From Candidatus Paracaedibacter symbiosus (GTDB lineage: Bacteria > Pseudomonadota > Alphaproteobacteria > Paracaedibacterales > Paracaedibacteraceae), in assembly GCF_000757605.1 (NCBI RefSeq), contig NZ_JQAK01000001.1, forward strand, positions 955,817 to 1,019,816: 64,000 nucleotides of DNA. Direction: 5' to 3'. The translations under genes and the position numbers were made by a program. Numbering within the stretch: position 1 is the stretch's first letter; every line of letters begins with the position of its first letter. Under the pieces are notes generated by a model. It was not told the origin of the DNA. It did not search any database and was given only the letters and a program-made list of their open reading frames with translations. Positions 46,368 to 55,617 of this stretch are shown here, piece after piece.

Positions 46368-46934
46368 TTAATCTTTAGCCCGTTCGACATAGGTCCCATC
46401 TGCCGTGTTAATGACAACGCGCATGCCAGAACCAATATGCGGCGGTACCATAATCCGGAGGCCATTGGTTAAGATTGCTGGCTTGTAAGAGGAAGAGGCT
46501 GTTTGTCCTTTAACCACCGCGTCAGCTTGATCGATTTCTAACACAACCGTTTCTGGTAATTGAATGCCAACTGGTTTGTCTTCATACATAGAAACATTCA
46601 CCATCATTCCGTCTTGCAAGAACGCAGCTGGATCTCCAACAAAATCTTTGGCAATAGAAATTTGCTCAAATGTATCTTGATCCATGAAGACCAAGTCTTC
46701 GCCTTCTTCATAAAGGAACTGATAGGGACGTTCATCCAAATGGACGCGCTCAACAGTTTCAGAGGAGCGAAAACGTTGGTTGGTTTTTGTCCCTTCCAAG
46801 AGCGCTTTCATTTCCACCTGCATATAGGCCCCACCTTTACCAGGCTGGGTATGCTGTGTTTTTGTGACGACCCAAAGTTTGCCCTCAAACTCAAGAATAT
46901 TGCCGACTCGAACGGCGTTTCCATTAATTTTCAT
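46368..46934 (-). CDS. efp: Elongation factor P
   Basis: Relieves ribosome stalling at polyproline stretches. The 188-residue protein has three beta-barrel domains. The tRNA-mimic loop 'TQPGKGGAY' places the residue that is beta-lysylated in EpmA-containing bacteria at Lys33, and the C-terminal '[20 protein letters not shown]' is family-typical. EpmA/EpmB are not in the window, so the modification cannot be judged. Spacing from neighbours suggests monocistronic expression. Confidence 0.97.
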   Translation of the reverse strand: MKINGNAVRVGNILEFEGKLWVVTKTQHTQPGKGGAYMQVEMKALLEGTKTNQRFRSSETVERVHLDERPYQFLYEEGEDLVFMDQDTFEQISIAKDFVGDPAAFLQDGMMVNVSMYEDKPVGIQLPETVVLEIDQADAVVKGQTASSSYKPAILTNGLRIMVPPHIGSGMRVVINTADGTYVERAKD

Positions 46935-47055
46935 TGAAACCTCTATTTATCTTATTTGTGACTGGCTAAGCCTAATTATTCAATTTAGGACCAATATATA
47001 CTGGATACTTTCCAAACTACAGACTCATCATTGAAGAATAACCGTAAACTTCTGT

Positions 47056-47119
47056 GGCAATCTCCCAGTTATATTCTTGAGGAGATTACATTTCCTTTTA
47101 CAAGAGCGGGCAATGACGA
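47056..47119. repeat. Dispersed intergenic repeat, second copy (GGCAATCTC...GAGATTAC...GCAATGACGAG)
   Basis: GGCAATCTC at 47056-47064 faces GGAGATTAC at 47081-47089, followed by GCGGGCAATGACGAG. It shares this layout with 33967-34029 and 48590-48651. It lies between efp and fbaB. Confidence 0.6.
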
Positions 47120-47160
47120 GATTGTGGTTTCAATGGCGACCAGTATAGGCTGAATTGTTC

Positions 47161-48078
47161 CTATTTTCCTTTGAATACTTCAATAATCTCTGACAACATT
47201 TTGAGCGCTTCAGGCTTTGGCCGTTGAAAGAAATTTCGTCCAATAATGGACCCAAAACCACCACCTTGCCTAATCGCCTGGGCATCTTGCACTACATTGT
47301 CCGCCGCCTTGGCTTCACCGCCAGAGAAAATGACGATCCGACGACCATTAAAGCAAGACTGAACCACATGATTAACTCGTGCCTTTAACGTATCAACTTT
47401 TACATGTTGCTCATACAGTTTTTTTGCTTCTGGTATTTCTAAGTGGTCTGTCGACAACTTTACTTTTACAATGTGAGCCCCTAATAAACAGGCCATGTGA
47501 GCTCCATATGCAATCACATCGGCTGCTGTTTCTCCTTGCTTTGAAACTGCGCCGCGAGCATAAGACCAAACCACAACCCCTAACCCACAAGCTCTGGCTT
47601 CAGCGGAGAGTTCCCGCAGTTCTTCCATCTGTTCTAATGAAGCATCGGAGCCTGGGTAAATAGTGAATCCAATTGCAGAACAGCCCAGACGCAACGCATC
47701 ATTGATTGAGGCAGTAATGGCTTGATCGGGAGCATTATCTTTCCCGTAGAGGCTGTTACTGCTATTGATTTTTAAGATTGTTGGGACAGCCCCCAAATAA
47801 GAGTCAGACCCTGCTTCTAGCCAGCCAAGGGGCGCAGCGTAAGCGGATAGCCCACCATCAACGGCAAATTGAAAGTGATAATGAGGATCAAACGCCTCAG
47901 GATTGGTGACAAACGTGCGTGGACCATGTTCAAAACCTTGGTCAACCGCAAGAATGACCATCTTTCCTGTCCCACTTAGCTTTCCATGCATCAAGATTCT
48001 TGCAAGGTTTTGCTTAACGCCAGGGGTTTCCCCTTCATATTGGGCAAGAATTTTCCGAACTTTTTGTGTCAAACGCAT
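47161..48078 (-). CDS. fbaB: Class I fructose-bisphosphate aldolase (DhnA/FbaB type)
   Basis: Splits fructose 1,6-bisphosphate in glycolysis or forms it in gluconeogenesis. The 305-residue product is of the archaeal-type class I family: 'GKMVILAVDQGFEHGP' at 38-53, 'LGCSAIGFTIYPGSD' at 131-145, the Schiff-base lysine region 'HIVKVKLSTD' (Lys205/207), and 'RIVIFSGGEAKA' near 248. It lacks the HxH metal motif of class II aldolases. A 166-bp inverted-end element lies about 125 bases upstream of the start and might carry part of the promoter region. Confidence 0.95.
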   Translation of the reverse strand: MRLTQKVRKILAQYEGETPGVKQNLARILMHGKLSGTGKMVILAVDQGFEHGPRTFVTNPEAFDPHYHFQFAVDGGLSAYAAPLGWLEAGSDSYLGAVPTILKINSSNSLYGKDNAPDQAITASINDALRLGCSAIGFTIYPGSDASLEQMEELRELSAEARACGLGVVVWSYARGAVSKQGETAADVIAYGAHMACLLGAHIVKVKLSTDHLEIPEAKKLYEQHVKVDTLKARVNHVVQSCFNGRRIVIFSGGEAKAADNVVQDAQAIRQGGGFGSIIGRNFFQRPKPEALKMLSEIIEVFKGK

Positions 48079-48204
48079 TTTTAAAGACCTATTTTTAAAC
48101 GGAATTCGCCCCTTCTTTATAAGTAAAGATTTATAGAGAAGAAGCGTTAATTGAGCCCAGTTTATCCGATTTTTTACTTAATTTGCAACCATCCAATATA
48201 TTAT

Positions 48205-48370
48205 ATATAGTGAATCCAATTGATATTCAGAATTTCTATCATCCCATCTGTGAGCTTCTTTTTCCACTTGACCCCCGTAGGGAGAACCAACTCACTTTGT
48301 CGGCCAAGCGAAAAAATCGCCTCAAATTTGAGTGCTATAATTTTCCAAATATCAATTGGATTCACTATAT
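48205..48370. mobile_element. MITE-like element with 23-bp perfect terminal inverted repeats
   Basis: The left end (48205-48227) begins ATATAGTGAATCCAATTGAT and the right end (48348-48370) is its exact reverse complement over 23 bases. Interior arms are also partly complementary: TTTTTCCACTTGACC faces GGCCAAGCGAAAAAA, so the whole 166 bp could fold as one long hairpin. It encodes no transposase; overlapping short frames on both strands follow from the palindromic structure. Ends rich in TATA suggest TA target use as in IS630/Tc1 types, which is inference. Confidence 0.72.
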
Positions 48371-48481
48371 TCTCTAAAGGAAGAGAGGATGCGGCACTCC
48401 TGGAATAAAATCCATCGCAAGTAAAAACCATGGGAACAAATCTTTTTCACCGTGGGTTCTCTCGTCTTTTATTCCCATAAG

Positions 48482-48525
48482 GATGATTTTGAGACATTTT
48501 CAGCTGAAAATGAGGCGAAGTTTTA
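48482..48525 (+). repeat. Dispersed palindromic repeat, family A, copy 2
   Basis: Reads GATGATTTTGAGACATTTTC then AGCTGAAAATGAGGCGAAGT. The core TTTTCAGCTGAAAA is a perfect 14-base palindrome. Similarity to copy 1 may extend leftwards through GGTTCTCTC. Confidence 0.82.
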
Positions 48526-48589
48526 GTAAAAAGGGGGAGATTAAATAGATAGTAGAATGAATCCGATTGTTCTAAAGAGGAAGTCCGTG

Positions 48590-48651
48590 TCAATCTCCTT
48601 GTCCTATACTGGAAGAGATTGGCACGGCCTCGAACGCGAGGGCTCGCAATA
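48590..48651. repeat. Dispersed intergenic repeat, third copy (CAATCTC...GAGATTGGC...GGCTCGCAAT)
   Basis: CAATCTC (48591-48597) and GAGATTGGC (48615-48623) are opposed, followed by ACGGCCTCGAACGCGAGGG and CTCGCAATAA. The GCGAGG/CCTCG part can also pair locally. It abuts the rpoD stop codon and could serve as its 3' hairpin. Confidence 0.65.
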
Positions 48652-48656
48652 ATCTA

Positions 48657-50594
48657 TTAAGTATCTAAAAAGCTACGTAATTTGCGGGACCTGCTTGGAT
48701 GTTTCAGCTTTCGCAAAGCTTTGGCCTCAATTTGACGAATACGCTCACGCGTTACCGCAAACTGTTGGCCCACTTCTTCCAAAGTATGATCCGTGTTCAT
48801 TCCAATACCAAAGCGCATTCTCAAAACCCGTTCTTCACGGGGTGTCAAGCTTGCCAAGACTCGTGTTGTCGTTTCACGAAGATTAGTTTGAATCGCTGCT
48901 TCAACTGGCAAAACCGCGTTCTTATCTTCGATGAAATCTCCAAGATGACTATCCTCCTCGTCCCCAATAGGCGTTTCAAGACTGATGGGCTCTTTGGCAA
49001 TCTTCATGACTTTGCGTACTTTTTCCAAAGGCATTGCTAGCTTTTCAGACAATTCCTCTGGCGTTGGTTCACGGCCAATTTCATGCATCATCTGACGTGA
49101 GGTGCGAACGATCTTGTTAATCGTTTCAATCATGTGAACTGGAATACGAATAGTTCGAGCCTGGTCAGCAATGGAACGCGTAATAGCCTGACGAATCCAC
49201 CAAGTCGCATAGGTTGAGAACTTATATCCGCGGCGATATTCAAACTTATCAACAGCTTTCATCAATCCGATATTTCCTTCTTGAATCAGGTCCAAGAATT
49301 GCAATCCCCGGTTAGTGTACTTCTTCGCAATAGAAATGACCAATCGCAAGTTGGCCTCAATCATTTCTTTTTTAGCACGAGATGATTCACGTTCGCCCCG
49401 TTGAATAACAGTCACAATCCGGCGGAACTCTGAGAATTCCAAGCTGGTTTCCTCAGAAACTTCTTCCACCATTTTCAATAGTTCTTGAATGGCGGCTTCG
49501 TGCTTTTCAATAAATAATTTCCATCCTTTACCAGTTTGTTTAGAAACCTTACCGATAAATTCGCCATCAATTTTATTTTTGGCGATAAAATCCAAAAACA
49601 ATTCACGCTTCACCCCAGAAGATTCAGCTAAACTTACCACACGGCGCTCCAAGTTTGATACGCGACGATTTACTTTGTTATGCTCGTCAACCAAATACTC
49701 AATACTACCCGGGTTGAGTTTAAGTTCATCAATCACTCCAATCAAAGAGACCTTCAGACTTTTATAAGTCTCGTCATTAATAATTTGATCACCTGTTTGC
49801 TTCTTTGTGATCAAAGCCTGGTGGTGATCCCAGAATTGAGAATATAATTCTGTATAGCTATTAAGAAGATTCATCACTTTTGGTAATAAGCTTTGTTCCA
49901 TGGCAGACAATGGCTGTGTCGGTGTCTCTACATCCGCTTCACCCTCTGTACCTTCTTCCAATTCAGTTTCTTCCCCTTCGATCTCATCAACAAGGGTATC
50001 TGCCAAATCATCACCATCTTCAAAGCTATTATTGGTATCAATCGCAATAATTTCACGCAATAAAAGCTTTCCAGCCTCCAGCTGTTCACGCCAATAATCA
50101 ACCACACGTGCAGTCAAGGGGCTTTCGCACAGACCGCCAAGCATCATTTCTTTGCCATGTTCAATACGTTTGGCTATTGCAATTTCACCTTCACGGGACA
50201 ACAATTCAACATTGCCCATTTCGCGCAAATACATCCGCACCGGATCGTCAGTACGACCTACCGCTACTTCTGCAACTTCGTTTTCCTCTTCATCGTCAAA
50301 GGAATTATATTCTTCAGGTGAAAGCTCACCGTCTAATGCGCCTTCTTCAACTTCATCGCTATCAACAATGCTGATTCCCATTTCAGAGATAGTCGACATT
50401 GCTTCATCAATTTGATCAGAAGATAGCTGATCTTGAGGAAGTGCTTCGTTCAGATCATCATAAGTGATATACCCACGCGCCTTTCCTTTATTGATGAGTC
50501 GCTTCAGTGTCGGATTAGACTTACTGAGTTCCATCAAAGGAATGTCGTCAATAGTATCACTTTCAGATGATTTTTGTGCCAATTTTCCTGCCAT
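48657..50594 (-). CDS. rpoD: Primary sigma factor RpoD (sigma-70)
   Basis: Housekeeping sigma factor of 645 residues. Region 1.1 (about 15-90), region 1.2 ('[20 protein letters not shown]'), a large acidic non-conserved region, then regions 2.1-2.4 ('[20 protein letters not shown]', '[20 protein letters not shown]'), region 3 and region 4.2 ('[20 protein letters not shown]') are in order. Upstream dnaG ends 14 bases before its start, reproducing the conserved dnaG-rpoD macromolecular synthesis arrangement, without rpsU. Length is normal for the alphaproteobacterial protein. Confidence 0.98.
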   Translation of the reverse strand: MAGKLAQKSSESDTIDDIPLMELSKSNPTLKRLINKGKARGYITYDDLNEALPQDQLSSDQIDEAMSTISEMGISIVDSDEVEEGALDGELSPEEYNSFDDEEENEVAEVAVGRTDDPVRMYLREMGNVELLSREGEIAIAKRIEHGKEMMLGGLCESPLTARVVDYWREQLEAGKLLLREIIAIDTNNSFEDGDDLADTLVDEIEGEETELEEGTEGEADVETPTQPLSAMEQSLLPKVMNLLNSYTELYSQFWDHHQALITKKQTGDQIINDETYKSLKVSLIGVIDELKLNPGSIEYLVDEHNKVNRRVSNLERRVVSLAESSGVKRELFLDFIAKNKIDGEFIGKVSKQTGKGWKLFIEKHEAAIQELLKMVEEVSEETSLEFSEFRRIVTVIQRGERESSRAKKEMIEANLRLVISIAKKYTNRGLQFLDLIQEGNIGLMKAVDKFEYRRGYKFSTYATWWIRQAITRSIADQARTIRIPVHMIETINKIVRTSRQMMHEIGREPTPEELSEKLAMPLEKVRKVMKIAKEPISLETPIGDEEDSHLGDFIEDKNAVLPVEAAIQTNLRETTTRVLASLTPREERVLRMRFGIGMNTDHTLEEVGQQFAVTRERIRQIEAKALRKLKHPSRSRKLRSFLDT

Positions 50595-50608
50595 ATTGTC
50601 AGAGCTCC

Positions 50609-52396
50609 TTAGTTAGTTTTCCGAACCACTAGGGTTTTTTTCAATAATTTTAACCGTTGCCAAACTTGTTCATCTAAACTCGACGATAATTCTGCTGCGG
50701 TTTGAGTCACTTCTTGCTTGAGGTTATGCACCTCTTGCATTGCAGTCCAAATTTCAAGCCAACCACTCTGGGCCTGCTGTAAATCAGTTGTCGGATGCGC
50801 AAATCGTGCTTTGTGATAGACATCACGACACAAGAGTTGATCCAATGTTGCGCCAAAACCTGCCTGTTGTAATTGTTCTTTGAGAGAGATAACCTCTATA
50901 TGAGGATTCTCACCACAAATGTCGAGCAATTTTTGCCGCAGATCATTGAGGGACCCATCCGCAAACGTTAAATCCATTAGTTGTTCGCTTACCTGTGATA
51001 CTAATGTGGGGTGGTTTAGCAAAGTTGCCAACAAAATTTTTTGTCCATCGGCATTTTTTTTCGTCAATGTCAACTTTTTGGTCACCAGACTAGCAGTTGG
51101 CACATAACTCCGACCATTTTTATTCCATTGGCTTTGCAAAAAATTTTGTAATCGACTATTAAAATCTTGGCGATAAAAATGCTGAATATCTGGATCACGA
51201 ATTTGATTGGTCAACCCTAAAATCTCTTTACGTGCTTTTGCTTTTTTCTCTGGTGTGGATAAATCTTGCTTAGCAATAAAGTCATTCCATAATACCTCAA
51301 TCAACGGTTTAGCTGCACCCAACAATTGTTGGAATACACTCGTCCCATATTGCTTAATATAACTATCGGGATCTTCGCCGTCACTTAAAAAACAAAAAGA
51401 TAAGCTATAGCCAGGGGTAATCACTTCTAAGGCTTTTTGCGCAACCCGTTCAGCCGCTCTAATTCCTGCCGTGTCACCATCAAAACAAAGTATCGGCGTT
51501 GGTGAAGTACGCCATAATAACTGCAATTGATCCGGTGTCAGCGCAGTTCCCAGGGGCGCTACTGCCGTCTCAATTCCATTTTGATGCAAACTGATGACAT
51601 CCATATAGCCTTCAACAACCACAAAAGGCTGGCCACTTCTTGCTTTTGAAAGCGAATGATTCAAGGCATAAAGTTGACGTCCCTTATGAAACAAGGGTGT
51701 GTCTGGTGAATTCAGATATTTAGGCTCTCCCTGCTCAATAATCCGCCCTCCAAAAGCAATCACTCGGCCCTTCACATCTTGAATGGGAAACATCACGCGA
51801 CTCCGGAATCGATCATAAGTGCGTGTATTCTTCTCCGACTGAATTATTAACCCTAACTGGATCAATTGGGATTCAATACAACCTGCTTTCAGCAAAAACT
51901 CTTTTAATCCTGCCTCAGGCGCATAACCAACACGAAATTTCTTAGCTGTGGCCCCTATCATTCCCCGCTTCATTAAATATTGACGCACAGATTCTGCCTG
52001 AGAATGACGCAATTGACTTTCAAACCACTGACAAGCCATCTCCATCACCTGATAGAGGGATTGCTGTGCCTCTTTAGCTTCTGAATTAACCTTCGCACTT
52101 TCCAACTGGGGAACAGACAGATTTGCCTGCTGAGCGAGATATTCAACCGCCTCCATAAATGGCAAATTCATTTTCTGCATAACAAAATTAAATAGATCGC
52201 CGTGTGCCCCACAGCCAAAGCAATGATAAAATCCTTTATCATCATTAACCGTAAAAGATGCTCCTTTTTCTTCATGGAAAGGACAAAGGCCACTATATTC
52301 ACGACCTTTTTTCTTAATGGCAACAAAACGAGCAATCACAACGGACAGTGGCAATCTGTCACGTAATAATTGGGTAAACTCGTTTAATTTCGTCAT
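50609..52396 (-). CDS. dnaG: DNA primase
   Basis: Makes RNA primers for replication. The 595-residue product has an N-terminal CHC2 zinc finger (Cys38, His41, Cys59, Cys62 in '[12 protein letters not shown]' and '[12 protein letters not shown]'), the catalytic core with '[20 protein letters not shown]', a TOPRIM segment '[20 protein letters not shown]' near 255 and '[12 protein letters not shown]', and a C-terminal helicase-binding region. It is directly upstream of rpoD on the same strand. Confidence 0.98.
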   Translation of the reverse strand: MTKLNEFTQLLRDRLPLSVVIARFVAIKKKGREYSGLCPFHEEKGASFTVNDDKGFYHCFGCGAHGDLFNFVMQKMNLPFMEAVEYLAQQANLSVPQLESAKVNSEAKEAQQSLYQVMEMACQWFESQLRHSQAESVRQYLMKRGMIGATAKKFRVGYAPEAGLKEFLLKAGCIESQLIQLGLIIQSEKNTRTYDRFRSRVMFPIQDVKGRVIAFGGRIIEQGEPKYLNSPDTPLFHKGRQLYALNHSLSKARSGQPFVVVEGYMDVISLHQNGIETAVAPLGTALTPDQLQLLWRTSPTPILCFDGDTAGIRAAERVAQKALEVITPGYSLSFCFLSDGEDPDSYIKQYGTSVFQQLLGAAKPLIEVLWNDFIAKQDLSTPEKKAKARKEILGLTNQIRDPDIQHFYRQDFNSRLQNFLQSQWNKNGRSYVPTASLVTKKLTLTKKNADGQKILLATLLNHPTLVSQVSEQLMDLTFADGSLNDLRQKLLDICGENPHIEVISLKEQLQQAGFGATLDQLLCRDVYHKARFAHPTTDLQQAQSGWLEIWTAMQEVHNLKQEVTQTAAELSSSLDEQVWQRLKLLKKTLVVRKTN

Positions 52397-52509
52397 TCTT
52401 TTTTAGGTTCTCTTTTTAATTCATTAGAAAAAAAATCAATATTTTCCTTGCTCCCACGCCCTTAAAAAAGACTCACAATGATGGTATTTTCCACCAAATC
52501 CAAGGTATC

Positions 52510-53391
52510 TTACGCCTCTGGCAATACCATCCAATTCGGCTGAACAACGGTTACTTTTGCACTGCCACAGGTTAACTCTTTATCCAATGCCTCAAGGCGA
52601 ATCAGAGCTAACCCCCGCTCACGACAAAGACTGCGCCAGGTACCAACCTCATTTTCGCCTGCCACAATTTTTGTCTCTACATTAACAGTTGCATTCACGG
52701 TAACTGGGAACAATCGTTTACGCACCAGACCCCGATATCTCGTGCGTGATGTCAGCTCTTGGCCCATATAGCAGCCTTTTTGCCAATCAATGGCATTAAG
52801 CTCATCCATCCCATTTTCAAGAGGGATTGACTTATCAACCAGTAACTCAGCATCCGATTCGGGCACCCCTAACCCATAGCGGTAATAGCGATACTCATCT
52901 GCCTCGACCATGGTGAGCCCCTCACAATGTGACAAGCCTGCAACATGATCTGCCGCCACAATCATCCGCGCGCCTAACGCGGGGTGCCGTGGATCCCTAT
53001 AGACATGCCATAAGGGGGTGTGTTGGGTATGTCCGGGAATCCTATCGTTAAGATCAAAGGCTGCAACAACATCTGCACCCCACAGGGAGAAGATATGCTG
53101 ATCTAAATCAATGTCAAGCGAGACATTTGAGCGAAGCTTGTAAAGACTAAGTTTTTTCTTGAGCTCTTCCAGACGATATCGATCACCCTCAACCCACCAT
53201 TCATCGCCAACAGCAACTAAAAACAAATCGAAGAAATGCTTTCCCTGCGGTGTGAGCAGCAGACTATAGAGAGATGTGTCGGATGTCAACCGGCTTACAT
53301 CATTGGTCAGCAAGCCCTGCAGAAATACGAAGCGGTCCGGGCCCGCCACCTTTAAAACACCTCTATTAGTTAATTCCGTGCAATAAATCAT
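52510..53391 (-). CDS. ygfZ: Folate-binding YgfZ/IbaG-type iron-sulfur repair protein
   Basis: GcvT-like tetrahydrofolate-binding protein that supports FeS cluster maintenance and tRNA thiolation. The 293-residue product carries the YgfZ signature KGCYMGQE at 205-212 with its conserved cysteine (Cys207), followed by 'LTSRTRYRGLVRKRLF', and an N-terminal 'FVFLQGLLTNDVSRL' (21-35). Divergent from the riboflavin operon. Confidence 0.94.
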   Translation of the reverse strand: MIYCTELTNRGVLKVAGPDRFVFLQGLLTNDVSRLTSDTSLYSLLLTPQGKHFFDLFLVAVGDEWWVEGDRYRLEELKKKLSLYKLRSNVSLDIDLDQHIFSLWGADVVAAFDLNDRIPGHTQHTPLWHVYRDPRHPALGARMIVAADHVAGLSHCEGLTMVEADEYRYYRYGLGVPESDAELLVDKSIPLENGMDELNAIDWQKGCYMGQELTSRTRYRGLVRKRLFPVTVNATVNVETKIVAGENEVGTWRSLCRERGLALIRLEALDKELTCGSAKVTVVQPNWMVLPEA

Positions 53392-53553
53392 AATCGTGAT
53401 CTTAAAATGGGCAGCATGTGAGTTTGAGCCTTCCCAAACATATCATCCTTCACTGCGTTTAAAAAAATAGGTAAATATAATAAAACTTACGCTTATTTGT
53501 CGCACCATTTCACCTAAGATACAATAAATTTCGTGTCGTTAAGATGCCCTTAC

Positions 53554-53582
53554 TTGCGAAAAAAGTTTTCCTGCTTTATACT
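53554..53582 (+). promoter_or_regulatory. Sigma-70 promoter of the riboflavin operon
   Basis: TTGCGA at 53554-53559 and TATACT at 53577-53582 are separated by exactly 17 bases. Transcription would begin about 53589, roughly ten bases before the FMN aptamer, which fits a riboswitch leader. Confidence 0.78.
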
Positions 53583-53597
53583 ATAAAAGTAAATAAA

Positions 53598-53741
53598 CCT
53601 TCAGGGCGGGGTGTAATTCCCCACCGGCGGTAATTCTTGGCAAGCAAGGAAAGCCCGCGAGCGCTTATGTTCACAACCATAAGGACAGCAGATCTGGTGT
53701 AACTCCAGAGCCGACGGTCATAGTCCGGAGGAAAGAAGGTT
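53598..53741 (+). ncRNA. FMN riboswitch (RFN element)
   Basis: Conserved blocks occur in order: AGGGCGGGGTGTAATTCCCC, ACCGGCGGTAAT, AGCCCGCGAGCG, GATCTGGTGTAACTCCAGAG, CCGACGGTCATAGTCCGGAG and GAAAGAAGGT. P1 closes with ACCTTC and GAAGGT. It lies between the promoter and ribD. FMN binding should reduce expression of the riboflavin operon. The expression platform appears translational (see findings). Confidence 0.97.
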
Positions 53742-53876
53742 TAAGAAAGAGACGGGGGTGCATTGAATATACCCTCAGCCATGAATGCGCTCTGAGCGTA
53801 CTTCCTGCTATCCTCCTTATTACGGGAGAACTCTCTCTTAAAGCACGCCCTGAACATGTAAAAGGGGCTGGTTATT

Positions 53877-55016
53877 ATGTCAATCTGGATGTCATTAGCA
53901 CTTACTCTCGCCCAACAAGGAAAATACTCTACTCATCCTAATCCCCAGGTGGGTTGCGTGATTGTGAAAGATGGTCATGTGATTGCAACAGCCTGTCACT
54001 GGGCTGCCGGCAAAAGCCATGCAGAGGTCCTCGCTCTTAGCCAGGCAGGAAACTCAGCTAATGGGGCTGATATGTATGTGACGCTGGAGCCATGTAGCCA
54101 TCATGGCTATACGCCTCCTTGTGTTGATACCATCATCAACAGCGGGATCAGCCGAATCTTTGTCGCCTTACCTGACCCCAATCCAAAAGTAAATGGCCAA
54201 GGAATTAAGCGATTGCAGGCGGCTGGGATTGAGGTTCATGTGGGTATGTTGGCCGACAAAGCCTATCAGATTAATAAAGCTTTTTTTCATTATATGCGCC
54301 ACCACCGCCCGTTTGTAATTGCCAAATGGGCCATGAGTCTGGATGGTAAAATCGCAACACTTTCAGGGGAATCTAAATGGATTACAGGAGAAGCTGCTCG
54401 CCGGTCTGCCCATAGTCTGCGCGCTGAAGTCGGTGCTGTTTTGATCGGCAAATGCACTGCTGTTTTGGATAATCCAGAGCTGAACGTTCGAATCTTACCT
54501 GAAGGTAGCTCCTATAAGTCACTTGCCGACGTCAGACAACCACGCCCGATTATTGTTACTCGGACGGGCGCCATTCCTCTCTCGCATCACCTCCTCCAAC
54601 CTGGAGCAAAAACTTTGATTGTGACATGTGACACTGCTGACCCTCATTGGCTCAAAGCCCTTGAATGCCGGGGAATCGAGCTCCAGTTTTTACCAACTGA
54701 ACAAGGGCGCTTTAATTTCGTATCTGTCCTCGATTGTCTTGGAGATCACCAGATTATAAGTCTGCTTGTTGAAGGGGGAGCCCAGGTTTTAGGTCAATTT
54801 CTTGAGCAAAATCTTATCAACCGCGTCCAGGCGTATATTGCCCCAAAATTAATAGGAACGCCGGGTTTAAGCCCAATGAATTCCGTATCGAGATCCCCTC
54901 TTTCCGCGGCAAGCTCTTTACATCATTGTACGAGCTCTCGCGTGGGTGATGACATTCTCATAATGGGTGAAACTGCTATAACCCCCCATACCTATAAGGA
55001 GTTTTTGAATGTTTAG
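53877..55016 (+). CDS. ribD: Bifunctional diaminohydroxyphosphoribosylaminopyrimidine deaminase / reductase
   Basis: Carries out the second and third steps of riboflavin synthesis. The 379-residue product has an N-terminal deaminase (about 1-145) with zinc residues His48 and Glu50 ('SHAEVL'), Cys73 and Cys82 ('LEPCSHHGYTPPC'), and a C-terminal NADPH reductase (about 147-370) with 'AKWAMSLDGKIATLSGESKW' and 'LVEGGAQVLGQFLE'. AAGGGG lies nine bases before the ATG. Start of the operon, overlaps ribE by eight bases. Confidence 0.97.
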   Translation: MSIWMSLALTLAQQGKYSTHPNPQVGCVIVKDGHVIATACHWAAGKSHAEVLALSQAGNSANGADMYVTLEPCSHHGYTPPCVDTIINSGISRIFVALPDPNPKVNGQGIKRLQAAGIEVHVGMLADKAYQINKAFFHYMRHHRPFVIAKWAMSLDGKIATLSGESKWITGEAARRSAHSLRAEVGAVLIGKCTAVLDNPELNVRILPEGSSYKSLADVRQPRPIIVTRTGAIPLSHHLLQPGAKTLIVTCDTADPHWLKALECRGIELQFLPTEQGRFNFVSVLDCLGDHQIISLLVEGGAQVLGQFLEQNLINRVQAYIAPKLIGTPGLSPMNSVSRSPLSAASSLHHCTSSRVGDDILIMGETAITPHTYKEFLNV

Positions 55017-55617
55017 TGGTCTGGTCGAAGAAATAGGTGTGATCCAGTCTTGTATAACCACCGATACCTGTAAAACGTTAGAAATCACTGCTGGAAGAAT
55101 TACAGAGGATATGCGCGTGGGTGATAGTATTTCCGTCAATGGCGTTTGTCTGACGGTGATTAGCTTTAATAGATCATGCTTTACGGTCCAAGCAATTCCT
55201 GAAACTTTACGACTCACCAATATTGCTGATCTTCAAGAAGGGAATGCTGTTAATCTAGAACGTGCATTGCGAGTCAGTGATCGTATTGGCGGTCATCTCA
55301 TTCAAGGTCATGTCGATGGTACAACAGCATTGCTTCAACTGATTCGTGAAGGAGAAGCACTGAATGCAATTTTTGCTACACCTCCTTTCTGGCAAGGCTG
55401 TCTTATTCCCAAAGGATTTATTGCCCTTGATGGGATGAGCTTGACAATTACCCATGTCACTGACGCGACTTTTGGCATCAGTTTTATCCCCCACACGATA
55501 GCAGCAACCATCGTCCAGCATTATCAACTCGGCCACCAAATCAACGTCGAAATTGATCATCTTACAAAAAGTATTATGACCATCTTAAAAAACCAGAAAG
55601 GGATCACTCATGGATAA
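55009..55617 (+). CDS. ribE: Riboflavin synthase alpha chain
   Basis: Dismutates two lumazines to riboflavin. The 202-residue product begins with the diagnostic MFSGLVEEIG and has two tandem lumazine-binding repeats (about 1-95 and 97-195), with 'SISVNGVCLTV' in the first and 'FIALDGMSLTIT' in the second, plus 'GGHLIQGHVDGT' between. It overlaps ribD and ribBA by eight bases each, so the operon is translationally coupled. Confidence 0.97.
   Translation: MFSGLVEEIGVIQSCITTDTCKTLEITAGRITEDMRVGDSISVNGVCLTVISFNRSCFTVQAIPETLRLTNIADLQEGNAVNLERALRVSDRIGGHLIQGHVDGTTALLQLIREGEALNAIFATPPFWQGCLIPKGFIALDGMSLTITHVTDATFGISFIPHTIAATIVQHYQLGHQINVEIDHLTKSIMTILKNQKGITHG

Larger units (their letters stand above)
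48079..48656. other. Repeat-rich spacer between fbaB and rpoD
   Basis: The 578 bases contain three separate repeat units listed individually: a 166-bp element with inverted ends (48205-48370), a copy of repeat family A (48482-48525) and a copy of the GGCAATCTC repeat (48590-48651). No gene is supported. The rpoD stop is at the right edge. Confidence 0.7.

Noticed and set aside
47660-47675. A 16-base match (ATAGTGAATCCAATTG) inside fbaB to the end of the 166-bp element
   Set aside because: It lies in well-conserved coding sequence of the aldolase; a match of this length between two points in 64 kb is within chance.
48201-48431. Overlapping short frames on both strands inside the inverted-end element
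   Set aside because: They read near-identical residues from the two palindromic ends, so they follow from the repeat structure and are not genes.
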